A stretch of 64,000 nt of DNA from SIAF01 sp046152955 (GTDB lineage Bacteria > Planctomycetota > Planctomycetia > Planctomycetales > Planctomycetaceae), in NCBI GenBank assembly GCA_046152955.1, contig JBJXGA010000270.1:3596-67595 (forward strand). Direction: 5' to 3'. Shown here one piece after another: positions 47,001-55,136 of the stretch (position 1 is its first letter; each line of letters opens with the position of its first letter). Under the pieces are notes generated by a model. It was not told where the DNA came from, ran no database searches, and was given only the letters and a program-made list of their open reading frames with translations. The translations under genes were made by a program, and so were the position numbers.

Positions 47001-49066
47001 AGCAGCCTGCGCGCATCGGTCTGATTGGCACCCAGCGCCAACCGCAATGCCAACTGCAGCCCCGACTTGTCCTTGAGCATCGAGTCGACGAGCTCGCGTG
47101 AGACCGACAGGCTTGAGGAGAATTCGGGAAGGGCCGCCAGCGCCACCGCCAGGTTTCCCAGCGGGTCGGCGCCGATCGGACAAGTCACCACCCCCCAGCG
47201 GGCGCTCCCTTCCACTTCTCCGCGGCGCAGGGTCGGAAGCAATCCCGCCCGCAGGAACGACGACTTCCCAATTCCGGCCGGGCCGGTCACCGCAATCAAG
47301 GGGGCGAGCGCCGAACTGCTCGACGACGATGCGCGATTCGCCTGGGCCACCTGCTGACGCAGGTTCTCCAGTGCCGCGGCAATCTCCGGTTCGCGTCCAA
47401 AAAAGTTCGCGGCCTGCGCTTCGGTGAACGCTTCCAATCCCCGGTAGGGGCATTCGGCGTCCGTGGCCACGGGGCGCGGCGCATCCCCCACCAGCAACTG
47501 GATCAGTTGGTCCAGCGGCTCCCCGGATGTCACCGATTCGCGCAAATCGAGCCAGCGGATTGACACCAATTCCGGGGGCACCGCTGCCGAAGTGGCACCC
47601 GGCAACAACACAGGGATGACCCGAAATGTCCCCCCTGTGTCGGCTGATTTGCGACGCAACAGAGCCTGGACTTCGTCCTTCTGAGCTTTTCCCAACCCAT
47701 TCGCGCCGATGCAAATTATGCAAGCTGCCGCTCGTTGCATCCCCTCTTCCATCTTCTGCAGCCAGTCGTCCCCCGGAGCGATGCTCCATTCGCTGAACCA
47801 CAGCCGGATTCCCGCGGATTTTAGGCGCGTTGCCAGTTCCAAAACTTGAGCCTTGTAGAAGGCGTTGAAGGAAAGGTAGGCATCGTAGCGGGGGGTCGGT
47901 CCAATGGCCGTTGGAAGCAGCTCGCCGGGCAATTTGCGGTTGCTGGCGTACTTCACCAAGACATCGCGCCGCTCCTTATCGGTCGGCGGAATCAGTTGCG
48001 TCACAGGTGGAAGGTGGTCGCCGTCGGTGAGATACGCCGTGAGCCGCTCCATCGCGGCCAGGACCGACCCTTCTTCATGCGGCGTATCGCCAAACGGCGC
48101 CAGCAGCTCTTCGTAGGCGTAAAACGGATCGTAGGGAACCTGCACTCCTCCCCAATACACCTCGCGCTGCGTCTCGGGAATATGCTTGAGAAAGCTATTG
48201 AACTCGGTGCGGGCCAGCGCTTTGCGGATCTTGAGTTTGTCCTTTTCGGCAAACTCCACTCGCGTGAACACGGGGAAGACCCGTAGCGGAGCTTCATTGG
48301 TGCGCGGACGCGCGGCCCACTGCTGACAGACCGAGTCGCTCACCGCCGAAGCACCGGAGATACTCTGGTTGTTCGCCGTAAAACAGACCACCAGTTTGTC
48401 CGGAAGCTGGATTGTGCAAATTCCAGCCGTGTCGCTGATGCCGGTGCGACTGTCGATGAGGATGTACTCGTAAGCTCCCTTCAGACGACGGCGGACCGCT
48501 TCGAAGAACGCCGCCCCCCCCAGCCGTTCGTACAGATTGTCCCACCGGCATCCGGTGACGCGGCTGGAATAACCATCGTCCTGCCTCCCGGCTGGAACAA
48601 AATCGAGTCGCCCCCCTTTGGGAAACGGATAGTCAACGGCCACCGCATACCGCCGCAGGTCGGCCAGCCGCTCCAGTTTCTCCGGCGGGATTGGCGTTGG
48701 CGCGGCCGGGTTCATCGCGTTGTCTTCGCTCATCGATTCCAGGCCGGACAGAACGCTGGCGGGCGAAGGGGTCAGCGTTTCGTCCTCAAATTCCCGGACG
48801 AATTCGATCAGTCCCTCGGTTTGCCGCAGTTCCGGCTCCAAAAGAAAGGGTGCGAAATACCGATGCAGGCCGGGAGCTTCCAGATCCCAATCGATCGCCA
48901 GCACCTTGCGGCCATTGCTGGCCAGAATCCAGGCGATGTTGGCCAAAGCCATCGAACGTCCCGTCCCCCCCTTGTAGGAGTAGAACGTGATGATGCGTCC
49001 GGAGCCAGCACTGGAAGCCGCTGGCTCAGAGCTGGCCTGGATCGCAGCCGCATTGTCGCGCTCCAT
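44006..49066 (-). CDS. KGGxGR ATPase-TIR-nSTAND1-coiled coil-WD40 giant protein
   Basis: 1,686 residues from ATG at 49066, with AAGGGA just upstream; the frame runs 34 codons further. Order: KGGTGRS P-loop with DWDLEAPGLHR (32-70, MinD/ParA-like variant); a TIR domain (about 390-535, YDAYLSFNAFYKAQV, SEWSIAPGDDW, candidate catalytic Glu in QKDEVQALL); an nSTAND1-type NTPase (CPYRGLEAF near 540, Walker A GPAGIGKSS near 600, Walker B LLFVLDGLEELF near 690); one membrane helix (about 1,031-1,053); a coiled coil (about 1,060-1,125); then WD40-like repeats (VILWDL, LVIWNL). It is a signal-sensing NLR-like architecture. TIR domains cleave NAD or make signal nucleotides. It starts 2 bases after the TIR gene upstream. 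Confidence 0.9.
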   Translation of the reverse strand: MERDNAAAIQASSEPAASSAGSGRIITFYSYKGGTGRSMALANIAWILASNGRKVLAIDWDLEAPGLHRYFAPFLLEPELRQTEGLIEFVREFEDETLTPSPASVLSGLESMSEDNAMNPAAPTPIPPEKLERLADLRRYAVAVDYPFPKGGRLDFVPAGRQDDGYSSRVTGCRWDNLYERLGGAAFFEAVRRRLKGAYEYILIDSRTGISDTAGICTIQLPDKLVVCFTANNQSISGASAVSDSVCQQWAARPRTNEAPLRVFPVFTRVEFAEKDKLKIRKALARTEFNSFLKHIPETQREVYWGGVQVPYDPFYAYEELLAPFGDTPHEEGSVLAAMERLTAYLTDGDHLPPVTQLIPPTDKERRDVLVKYASNRKLPGELLPTAIGPTPRYDAYLSFNAFYKAQVLELATRLKSAGIRLWFSEWSIAPGDDWLQKMEEGMQRAAACIICIGANGLGKAQKDEVQALLRRKSADTGGTFRVIPVLLPGATSAAVPPELVSIRWLDLRESVTSGEPLDQLIQLLVGDAPRPVATDAECPYRGLEAFTEAQAANFFGREPEIAAALENLRQQVAQANRASSSSSSALAPLIAVTGPAGIGKSSFLRAGLLPTLRRGEVEGSARWGVVTCPIGADPLGNLAVALAALPEFSSSLSVSRELVDSMLKDKSGLQLALRLALGANQTDARRLLFVLDGLEELFTQCRDPDARRAFLENIRCAIREAPRETAWLLGVRSDVLADVIALDPEWERLQERNQFLLQSPSSEAMRDAIVKPAERGNFQVEPQLVERLLADCNAGLLNLSLLQLALQRLWTERQDNRLTLGAYLSLGGADALIGERAEELYQSLPADDQRLTQVFLLRCLQIEKDRVFPRDAVPISEFVTDQLSEESAERLARQLAAVELVQVSASGAKPVSVSLSVNRWHCWRRLEAWSRQSPGDVRIRQSLAKGAQAWERRLSREREGMTWASRVIESQRRFLEMIGAPGFQDGEGIIQPEAVAQAHAWAEEHPGWLNASELDYLANSRRFASVRKQWRWMAAIYSVILLVMTGVVAGQYMTRRNESVEMTELTDKVERLEQEKLDLDNKFNEKTNEHDQEQAKLSQQLLQAKGEAKDRLIELQKERSAASQSLNTVKAIRTWGRAQNLLTSAKGQEVSSPDRTLGLLLAREAALLVPPGSSTWDMEKLLREALGEAALTPLDAGRIVEQNAPVDRSVQPFALGSAGRLVATGQVGGPLRLWNLEEPQPAKQPQEIPLPDSAHGGFSDDAQILALTLAPGEDSLSALFSHSTVPQERRGIAWQISPKGATTTLRGAFLIPPTEPLPPTDRFLSTGNGRWLVTLHPAAVAADATEDAKDADEAPRKEAARQNPPRNSVRRAAGSAVQLTRWSPDRTPQHLALAAAPPPLRGKEPPAGSTVRENVLQLWKLPAKGSNQPPTSRLQEQRIVRVRLSPDERWLAAARADGAVLLFDFSGEEKLALRPLVLRRHEGVAAAIQFRSDSRFLVTAGDDRRVILWDLSSPNPSESWRTVAEHPAPVSILESSRDGRWLLAGSHAGHLQLVPFGTDGIESKTGGYQVQHPGGELSAAALEGGGAAPRLVSADDEGDLVIWNLSEIDSDSATLSPTRPAGAVRKVGISANGRWLIAARDRVHLIPLELPDLLDLVVRVTGRELTSQERAKYDLPPREQKDSQK

Positions 49067-49068
49067 GT

Positions 49069-50382
49069 CTATCCCTTGGATCCGGAGACTTTGGGAAGCG
49101 CCGTGGCCCCCCCAGTGGCGAGCGGGTGTTGCCGCACGGGAAGGTATTTGAGAATCCGGCTGCGGCAATCCTCCAGCGCCGCGGCCAGTTCCTGTTTCAA
49201 ATGGCCGGGGGTGGTGATGCCCAGACGAATCCGCGGGGCGACCTGTCGTGAAAACGTGCGATCGATCAAGTCTCTCAGCTCCGCGGCGCGCGCCTGAGTT
49301 TGGGGGTCGGCGTCGTTCCAGGGGACAACCAGTGCCGTGTTCCGATATTGTCGTGTGTCGTATTCCTCCAGCACCTTTTGATAATCGTCGAGCATCAGCG
49401 TCCAGGCATCGACGAGCAGGACCACGATTTCGCAGAGTTTTTCGGCGTCCCGGATGCGCTCCGGCAGGTTGGCCTCAAAGGCCAAAGGGGAGGTGTAGAA
49501 TTTGCCACCGGCCGCTTCCAGGGCCACATCGCGAACCGAGTCGGGAAGAGGAAAATAGGGCTGCCAGTCATCTTCGGAACTGTCGCCATAGGGATCGGTC
49601 GGACGATTGACCTTGGCCTCCTCAAACTCCTTCTTTTTTGCCGCCACAAACACGAAATGGGCGGAGCGGGGCCCTTTGGACGCGCCGGCCACCGGTCGGG
49701 GAGGAACGGCGGCCGCCGGGGCTGTGGCCGGCGGCGGAGGGGGCTGAAAGGCGTTTTCCACCTCGTCAAACACTGGCAGCGGTGCATCCGGGAGCGGGTG
49801 GTTCAACGCCGCGTCCGCGATTTTCTGCGCCAGTTTAGCGACTATTATGTCCAGCGCCATCTCGGGACGTCCAACGAGCATTCGCAATCCGTACTCCACG
49901 TAGTCCTTTCCATAATCATCGAGGCGATCCTGCAACGCCGCGACGCGCGCGGGGGTGGGAATCGTAGGCGAAACCCAGACGACGGGAAACACTCTGGGGG
50001 CCACGCTTAGGCCTGGATTTGCCGCCAACCGGTCATTGAAAAACTGCCACTCTTTGCCACACCAAGGGCTATCGAAACAGTTCGTAGAACAGAGAACCAC
50101 CATCGTCTGGCAGGTGGCGAGTGCGGTCGCCAATTCCTCGGACCACTTCGCTCCATGTGGAATGGAATCTGCGTCGCGAAATCCCAGATGCCCGTCTTGG
50201 TTGAGAGGGAATTTCGAACGAGGCAGTCGAGCCTGAACTGCTTCATCGACGAGTTCGAAAAACTTCTTCAGGTAAGGACTGTTGTCCTGCCGAGAGTAGC
50301 TGAGGAAATAGGGATACACGATCAACGCCCCGCCAACGAGATTAGAAGGAGCGCGCAATCGAATGTCGCGGCTCCGGGTCAT
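49069..50382 (-). CDS. FxsC-like TIR protein
   Basis: 438 residues from ATG at 50382; GTG at 50319 or TTG at 50325 are alternatives closer to the domain. TIR domain at about 22-170: YPYFLSYSRQDNSPYLKKFF, GFRDADSIPHGAKWSEELAT, and STNCFDSPWCGKEWQFFNDR with the likely catalytic Glu. A proline-rich linker (PPPPPATAPAAAVPPRP) leads to a second domain (about 220-410) with FVFVAAKKKEFEEAKVNRPT and VVPWNDADPQTQARAAELR, matching the C-terminal region of FxsC-type TIR-like proteins from memory. It ends with TAG two bases before the giant gene, so the two are co-translated. Confidence 0.82.
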   Translation of the reverse strand: MTRSRDIRLRAPSNLVGGALIVYPYFLSYSRQDNSPYLKKFFELVDEAVQARLPRSKFPLNQDGHLGFRDADSIPHGAKWSEELATALATCQTMVVLCSTNCFDSPWCGKEWQFFNDRLAANPGLSVAPRVFPVVWVSPTIPTPARVAALQDRLDDYGKDYVEYGLRMLVGRPEMALDIIVAKLAQKIADAALNHPLPDAPLPVFDEVENAFQPPPPPATAPAAAVPPRPVAGASKGPRSAHFVFVAAKKKEFEEAKVNRPTDPYGDSSEDDWQPYFPLPDSVRDVALEAAGGKFYTSPLAFEANLPERIRDAEKLCEIVVLLVDAWTLMLDDYQKVLEEYDTRQYRNTALVVPWNDADPQTQARAAELRDLIDRTFSRQVAPRIRLGITTPGHLKQELAAALEDCRSRILKYLPVRQHPLATGGATALPKVSGSKG

Positions 50383-50570
50383 CGTGCCACGCGGCCCGCT
50401 GAAAATCAAGCCCGTGGGAGAATCGGACGAAGTTTCTGAGATCGAATCCCGCTCGGCCCGCCACGTGCGCAATTTCCCAACTGGATTGGTATCCTGGACA
50501 GCGCCGTCGTCGGAGGAAATCCCGGCATACTCCCGAATCTTTTCGAGCTGACTCTCCTGAGGAGAAACCC

Positions 50571-51134
50571 ATGAAGCGCCTGGCGTGGGCCCTGGTTGTG
50601 TCGTTGACCAGCAGTGTGAGCCGGGCCGACGAACCGCAGTCCGGGCCGAAGGTCGGAGACCAGCCCCCCGGTTTCTCCCTGCAGGTCGCGACCGGCGACG
50701 ACGCGGGGAAAACAGTGGATTACCTCAAAGCTTGGAAAGACAAGCCGGTGCTGGTGATTTTTGTGGGTGAGATGACCCGTCCCGGATTTGGATTGCTCCG
50801 ACCGCTCGACAAATACGCCCGACTTCGGCAACCCGAAGGATTGCAGGTGCTGATCGTGCGAGTCACCGACGACCGGGAAGCGGCGGCGCGCCATGCCCGG
50901 TTGCTCTACGAAATGTACGAGATCAAATCGATTGCGGGGACGCTGGAGGAAGGGAAAGCGGGACCAGCGGAATATGGGCTCCACGAAGAGGCCCAGATGA
51001 CGGTCGTGCTGCTGGACAAGGAGCACAAGGTGGCGTTCAATCTCCCCCGCCGCGCTCCCGAGCGCCGCGACTTTGACGCCATTCGGGAGGGAATCGACAA
51101 ACTGCTCGGTCCCTCTCCGGTTCCCTTTCCGTGA
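50571..51134 (+). CDS. Secreted thioredoxin-fold protein
   Basis: 187 residues with a signal peptide (MKRLAWALVVSLTSSVSRA). The rest is thioredoxin/AhpC-like: KVGDQPPGFSLQVATGDDAG, then KDKPVLVIFVGEMTRPGFG. The usual C-x-x-C redox centre is absent (the position reads MTRPGFG), so it is not a standard disulphide reductase. It is divergent from the FxsC-like TIR gene (188-base gap), and convergent with the DUF1444 gene. Function unknown. Confidence 0.75.
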   Translation: MKRLAWALVVSLTSSVSRADEPQSGPKVGDQPPGFSLQVATGDDAGKTVDYLKAWKDKPVLVIFVGEMTRPGFGLLRPLDKYARLRQPEGLQVLIVRVTDDREAAARHARLLYEMYEIKSIAGTLEEGKAGPAEYGLHEEAQMTVVLLDKEHKVAFNLPRRAPERRDFDAIREGIDKLLGPSPVPFP

Positions 51135-51162
51135 GTTCCACGGACGGCTCACCCCCGACCCC

Positions 51163-52434
51163 TCACACCCAGGGAGAGAACTCCGTCACCCCATCGAGCG
51201 TGACGAGCAACAACCGGTTGCTCAGCGGATGGTCCATCTGCTGAAAGTCGGCTTCGACTTTCTTGCGAATGTCGTCCACCGTCGCCTGCGACTCCAGGCT
51301 GACGGCGACAAAGAAATCGCGGCTGGGGGCGCCGACGGCAAACTGCCCCCCCAGGACGTGCCGCAATCGGGCGTGAAACTGCTCGCTCAAGAGCCGCGTC
51401 GTGTTGTAGGCGTCCTGTCGATTGGGAATGAGCAGGCGCGGCCCCTCTTCCACCCCCGCCACCGTGAACTCCATCGGGGTCTCTTCAAAATACCGATTGA
51501 GGTTTTCCAGCGCGATCCCATGCAACTCATCGACCGACAGGCCCCACGACTCCAGCAGGTCGCGGCGAATGAACCAGTAGGCGTTCGACTCATCGACGAC
51601 ATACAGCACGACCAGTCCCCCCACCCAGGGACCGCCGACAAAATCCGGAAACTGCTCCTGCCACACCTCTTCGGGATAGAGCATCGGCATGATCCGCTCC
51701 TGGACCTCCATGAGCGGCGGCTCGGTATGCGATTTGTCCCAATCCTGCATTTGGACCACGGTCAACAGCGCGGGGCGGACGATCGCTTCAAACTGGTCGG
51801 GAGCATTGATGTAAGTGCGATAGAAATTGAAGAGGTTGATTCGGGAATCCCCGATCCGAATCTGAAAGTCCGCCGCCGGCTGGCAATCCAGCAACGGAAA
51901 CAGCCGCCGCGCTAATTCCAATACCCGTGAGGTGAAGACTTCCGGCGGACAGGCGACTGAGGGGTTGAATTCGATCGACCCCACGACGAGAGTGGTCATC
52001 GTTTCGGCCTCTCGATCGGGGCTCGCCGACTGCACGTACAGGACGACCACTTGAACCGGTCCCTGTCGCAAACTCCAGGCCCGCCAGCGCCGCCACCGCG
52101 GGCGTCGGAACCAGCGCCGCCACCAGGGAAGTTCTTCCAGCACCGCTTCCCCTTCCAGGCCGATAATCCCTGCTCGATCATCGGGAGGCTTCAGCGGTCG
52201 CAGCCCTCGCTGCCGCGGGAAGATCCGCAGCGGATTCCAAAGCGGCTGTGCCTGGGCCTCTGGCCCTTCCCCCACCCAGACGCTCGAGATCGTCAGGACG
52301 CCACCGTCGTCGGGAGCCCGAACAGTCACGGTTCCACCGCTGGCAGACACCTCCCAGGAGGGGGGGGTGGCGAACCCGAACCAATTGTTCGGGCCCAGAT
52401 GCCGCGTCCAGTGTGCCAACCGTGGTCGAGTCAA
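51163..52434 (-). CDS. DUF1444 family protein with extra N-terminal domain
   Basis: 423 residues from TTG at 52434 (AAGGAA just upstream); an ATG-initiated longer frame lies upstream but overlaps the promoter of the divergent BatA-like gene. The N-terminal 150 residues (SWEVSASGGTVTVRAPDDGG, beta-rich, with a very Arg/Trp-rich segment near WWRRWFRRPRWRRWRAW) are unlike DUF1444. The C-terminal 250 match that family (EEVWQEQFPDFVGGP, YVVDESNAYWFIRRDLLESWG, ALENLNRYFEETPMEFTVAG). No known activity. Found in many bacteria; often a single cytoplasmic protein. Confidence 0.75.
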   Translation of the reverse strand: MTRPRLAHWTRHLGPNNWFGFATPPSWEVSASGGTVTVRAPDDGGVLTISSVWVGEGPEAQAQPLWNPLRIFPRQRGLRPLKPPDDRAGIIGLEGEAVLEELPWWRRWFRRPRWRRWRAWSLRQGPVQVVVLYVQSASPDREAETMTTLVVGSIEFNPSVACPPEVFTSRVLELARRLFPLLDCQPAADFQIRIGDSRINLFNFYRTYINAPDQFEAIVRPALLTVVQMQDWDKSHTEPPLMEVQERIMPMLYPEEVWQEQFPDFVGGPWVGGLVVLYVVDESNAYWFIRRDLLESWGLSVDELHGIALENLNRYFEETPMEFTVAGVEEGPRLLIPNRQDAYNTTRLLSEQFHARLRHVLGGQFAVGAPSRDFFVAVSLESQATVDDIRKKVEADFQQMDHPLSNRLLLVTLDGVTEFSPWV

Positions 52435-52698
52435 GTCTCTGTTCCTTGCCGCGAGGGAACACCCGCACCGTGTGACGCGCCAGTTCGCATCGCCGAGGGC
52501 CGGGTGGGCCGGTAGAACAAATTCCGCTGTGACAATTTTACGCCAAGCGGGGCGACAATGTAAGATAGTGCCGGAGGAATTGTCGCAAGACCCTGACTCC
52601 CGGAGTTTACAGGATGTGGCGGAAGCGGATCGCCCCGCCATGCCAGGAGCGCCGTTCGCATCCTTTTTTTGGCTCGCACGTCCACTGCGCCCGTCTTT

Positions 52699-55131
52699 AT
52701 GGTTTGGCTCCATCCACTGCTGCTGGCAGGACTCCTCTTAACCGCCATTCCGGTGGTGCTGCACCTGTTGCTTCGCGCCAAACCTAAAAAGCTGGTCTTT
52801 CCAGCGCTGCGGTTGATTCAGAATCGGCGGCGGACGAACGTGCGGCGGTTGCGGCTGCGGCATCTGGCGCTCTTGGCGTCGCGGATGGTGCTCATTGCGG
52901 CGCTGGTGGCCGCCGTGGCGCGCCCCTCGGTGCCGGCGGCTGATTATGCGCCGCGCTGGGGAGACTGGCTGCGCCTGGGGCTGTTGGCGGCGTCGCTGGC
53001 GGCGGTTTATGCCGGGTTGCTCGCCCTGTGGCGCCGCAGTCGGATCGCGCCGCATGAGCTGGCGTATCGTCGCACGATGCTGCGGGCCGGATTGGGGGTC
53101 GGGGGACTCCTGGCGTTCGTGCTCCTGGTCGCCTGGCCGTATCAGCAACGGATCGCGGCGGCCATCACCCAACCGACGCTGGCTCCCAGCGAATTCCTCC
53201 CCGTCGCGGCGGCGATGGTCTTCGACACCAGCCTCAGCATGCAGTATCGCCAGGAGGGAAGGACCCGTCTGGAAGTGGCGCAGGAAATCGCCACGCGACA
53301 TTTGGGAAGTCTGCCTCGAACCAGCCGCGTGGCGGTAATCGAAACCTCCCCCGCCGACGGCCCGATCCGGTTTCAAAGCGATCAATCGCAGCCGGTCAAG
53401 CGAATCGCTGCACTCGAAACCCGGCCGCTGCGCGTCCCCCTGGAAGATCGGCTGGCGGCGGCGATCGAGGCGCAGCTCGAGGACAAGCAGAAAGACGCCG
53501 CCGGTGCTGCCTCACCCGGTGCCGATCTGCTGCGCGAGGTGTATGTGTTCACCGATCTGGCGGCAAGCGGCTGGCGTCCGGAAGAGACGCCGCGCCTGGC
53601 CGAAGCGCTAGCGCAGGCGCCCGAGGTTGGGGTCTACCTGATCGACGTGGGAGTGACAAACCCTACGAACCTGGCGCTGACCGAACTGACGCTGGCAGAG
53701 CAAACGATTCCCAAGGGGAACGAAGCGCTGTTGAAAGTCACGCTGGAAGCGACCGGCATGGAACCGGGAGAGCGAACGGTCGAGTTGCACGTGGAAAACG
53801 ACGCCGGACGCATGATGAAAGTCGAGCAACAACATCCGCAGGTGGACGGCAAATCGGCGACTCTCGTCCAGTTTCCGGTGCGGGCCACTGCCGGCCCGGT
53901 TCTGCAGGGGGAAGTCCGGCTGTTGGCCAGCGATCCGTTGGCGTTTGACGACGTGCGGTACTTCTCGCTGCTCGTGCAGCCCCCGGCCGAAGTGCTGGTG
54001 GTCGCCGAGAATCGCCGCGACGCCCGCTTCCTGATCGATGTCCTTTCCCCATCCGATCTGGCGCCGTTGGGCAAGCTGCGCTATCGGTGCCAGTATGCGT
54101 CTCCGGCGCGACTGGGGACGACCGATTTGTCCAAATATGCCGTGGTTTGCCTGGTCAACGTGGCCGATCCCGGATCGGCCGGTTGGACCGCAGTGGAACG
54201 CTTCGTCGCAGCGGGCGGGAGCGCGTTCATCGTTCTGGGAGACAAAGTGAAACATGCCGCCTGGCTCTCGGAGACGGCCAAGGAGTTGCTTCCGGGGGAT
54301 CTGACGGCGCGGCTCAAATTCGATCCTCCCGAGTTCCTCGATTTGGAGAACCTGTCCCACCCGATGCTCCGCAAGTTCGTCGACTGGGGGACGGCCGGCC
54401 TTACCGCAGAACCGATCCGCGAATACTGGCGCGTCACACCCGCCACGCGCGACAGCGCGGTGATTGCCAGCTACACCGACCATCGCCGCGGTCCGGCGCT
54501 CGTCGAACGGGCGGTCGGCAAGGGGCGGGTGGTGATGCTCACCACGTCGCTCGATCGCCGGTGGAACGACCTCCCCGTTTCGGGTTGGTCCTACGTCGCC
54601 CTGGCGGATCAGCTCATGCAATACCTGACCCGCTCTCCCACGAACGATTTCAATTACCTCGCCGGCGAAACGGTGCAGATCGCTCTTGATCCGGCGCTCC
54701 CCTTGTCGGCATTTCTGTTGCGAAAGCCCCTCTTGCAGCAGCTTCGCAGCGAAGTTGTGCCCGGCGCGCTGCAGGTGACGGTTCACGACGTCGATCAGCT
54801 GGGAAACTATCGGCTGACCAGCGCGGACCCCCAGGCCCGGTTCAGTCGCGGGTTCAGCATCAATCTGGAAGGGTCGGAAAGTCATCTGCAACGACTCACT
54901 CAGGCTGAACTCGACGCCCGGCTGGGAGTCGATCGCTACAGTCTGGCGCGCGATATCGACCACTTGCAGCGGAACGTCCGCGCCGGGCGATTGGGACGCG
55001 AAGCCTTTCCGCTGCTGGCCCTGATCCTCCTGGCTTTTTTCCTGGGGGAGCATTTTCTGGCCAACCGCTTTTATGAATCCGAGCAACCTGGCGCGGCAAC
55101 GCCTGCCTCCGCCAATTCTCCCGCGAGCTGA
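52699..55131 (+). CDS. BatA/von Willebrand factor A-like membrane protein
   Basis: 811 residues. N-terminal BatA-type helices (HPLLLAGLLLTAIPVVLHLLL, then LALLASRMVLIAALVAAVA), two more helices before residue 150, then a vWA-like domain with the metal-ion-dependent site VFDTSLSMQY (about 174-183, DxSxS). A beta-rich middle and a glutamine amidotransferase-like fold (VVCLVNVADPG, FIVLGDKVKHAAW) follow, with a C-terminal anchor (LLALILLAFFLGEHFLA). In Planctomycetota such genes usually sit with MoxR ATPases; none is in view here. Its role (aerotolerance or envelope assembly) is uncertain. Confidence 0.85.
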   Translation: MVWLHPLLLAGLLLTAIPVVLHLLLRAKPKKLVFPALRLIQNRRRTNVRRLRLRHLALLASRMVLIAALVAAVARPSVPAADYAPRWGDWLRLGLLAASLAAVYAGLLALWRRSRIAPHELAYRRTMLRAGLGVGGLLAFVLLVAWPYQQRIAAAITQPTLAPSEFLPVAAAMVFDTSLSMQYRQEGRTRLEVAQEIATRHLGSLPRTSRVAVIETSPADGPIRFQSDQSQPVKRIAALETRPLRVPLEDRLAAAIEAQLEDKQKDAAGAASPGADLLREVYVFTDLAASGWRPEETPRLAEALAQAPEVGVYLIDVGVTNPTNLALTELTLAEQTIPKGNEALLKVTLEATGMEPGERTVELHVENDAGRMMKVEQQHPQVDGKSATLVQFPVRATAGPVLQGEVRLLASDPLAFDDVRYFSLLVQPPAEVLVVAENRRDARFLIDVLSPSDLAPLGKLRYRCQYASPARLGTTDLSKYAVVCLVNVADPGSAGWTAVERFVAAGGSAFIVLGDKVKHAAWLSETAKELLPGDLTARLKFDPPEFLDLENLSHPMLRKFVDWGTAGLTAEPIREYWRVTPATRDSAVIASYTDHRRGPALVERAVGKGRVVMLTTSLDRRWNDLPVSGWSYVALADQLMQYLTRSPTNDFNYLAGETVQIALDPALPLSAFLLRKPLLQQLRSEVVPGALQVTVHDVDQLGNYRLTSADPQARFSRGFSINLEGSESHLQRLTQAELDARLGVDRYSLARDIDHLQRNVRAGRLGREAFPLLALILLAFFLGEHFLANRFYESEQPGAATPASANSPAS

Positions 55132-55136
55132 TCCTC

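Noticed and set aside
49069..50472. Taking the first ATG (50472) as the start of the FxsC-like gene.
   Set aside because: The extra 30 residues have no similarity and no ribosome site, and the TIR domain begins much later; 50382 or even 50319 is more likely.
53608..55086. A 492-codon minus-strand ORF opposite the BatA-like gene.
   Set aside because: No family signature; the plus-strand frame has clear membrane and vWA features.
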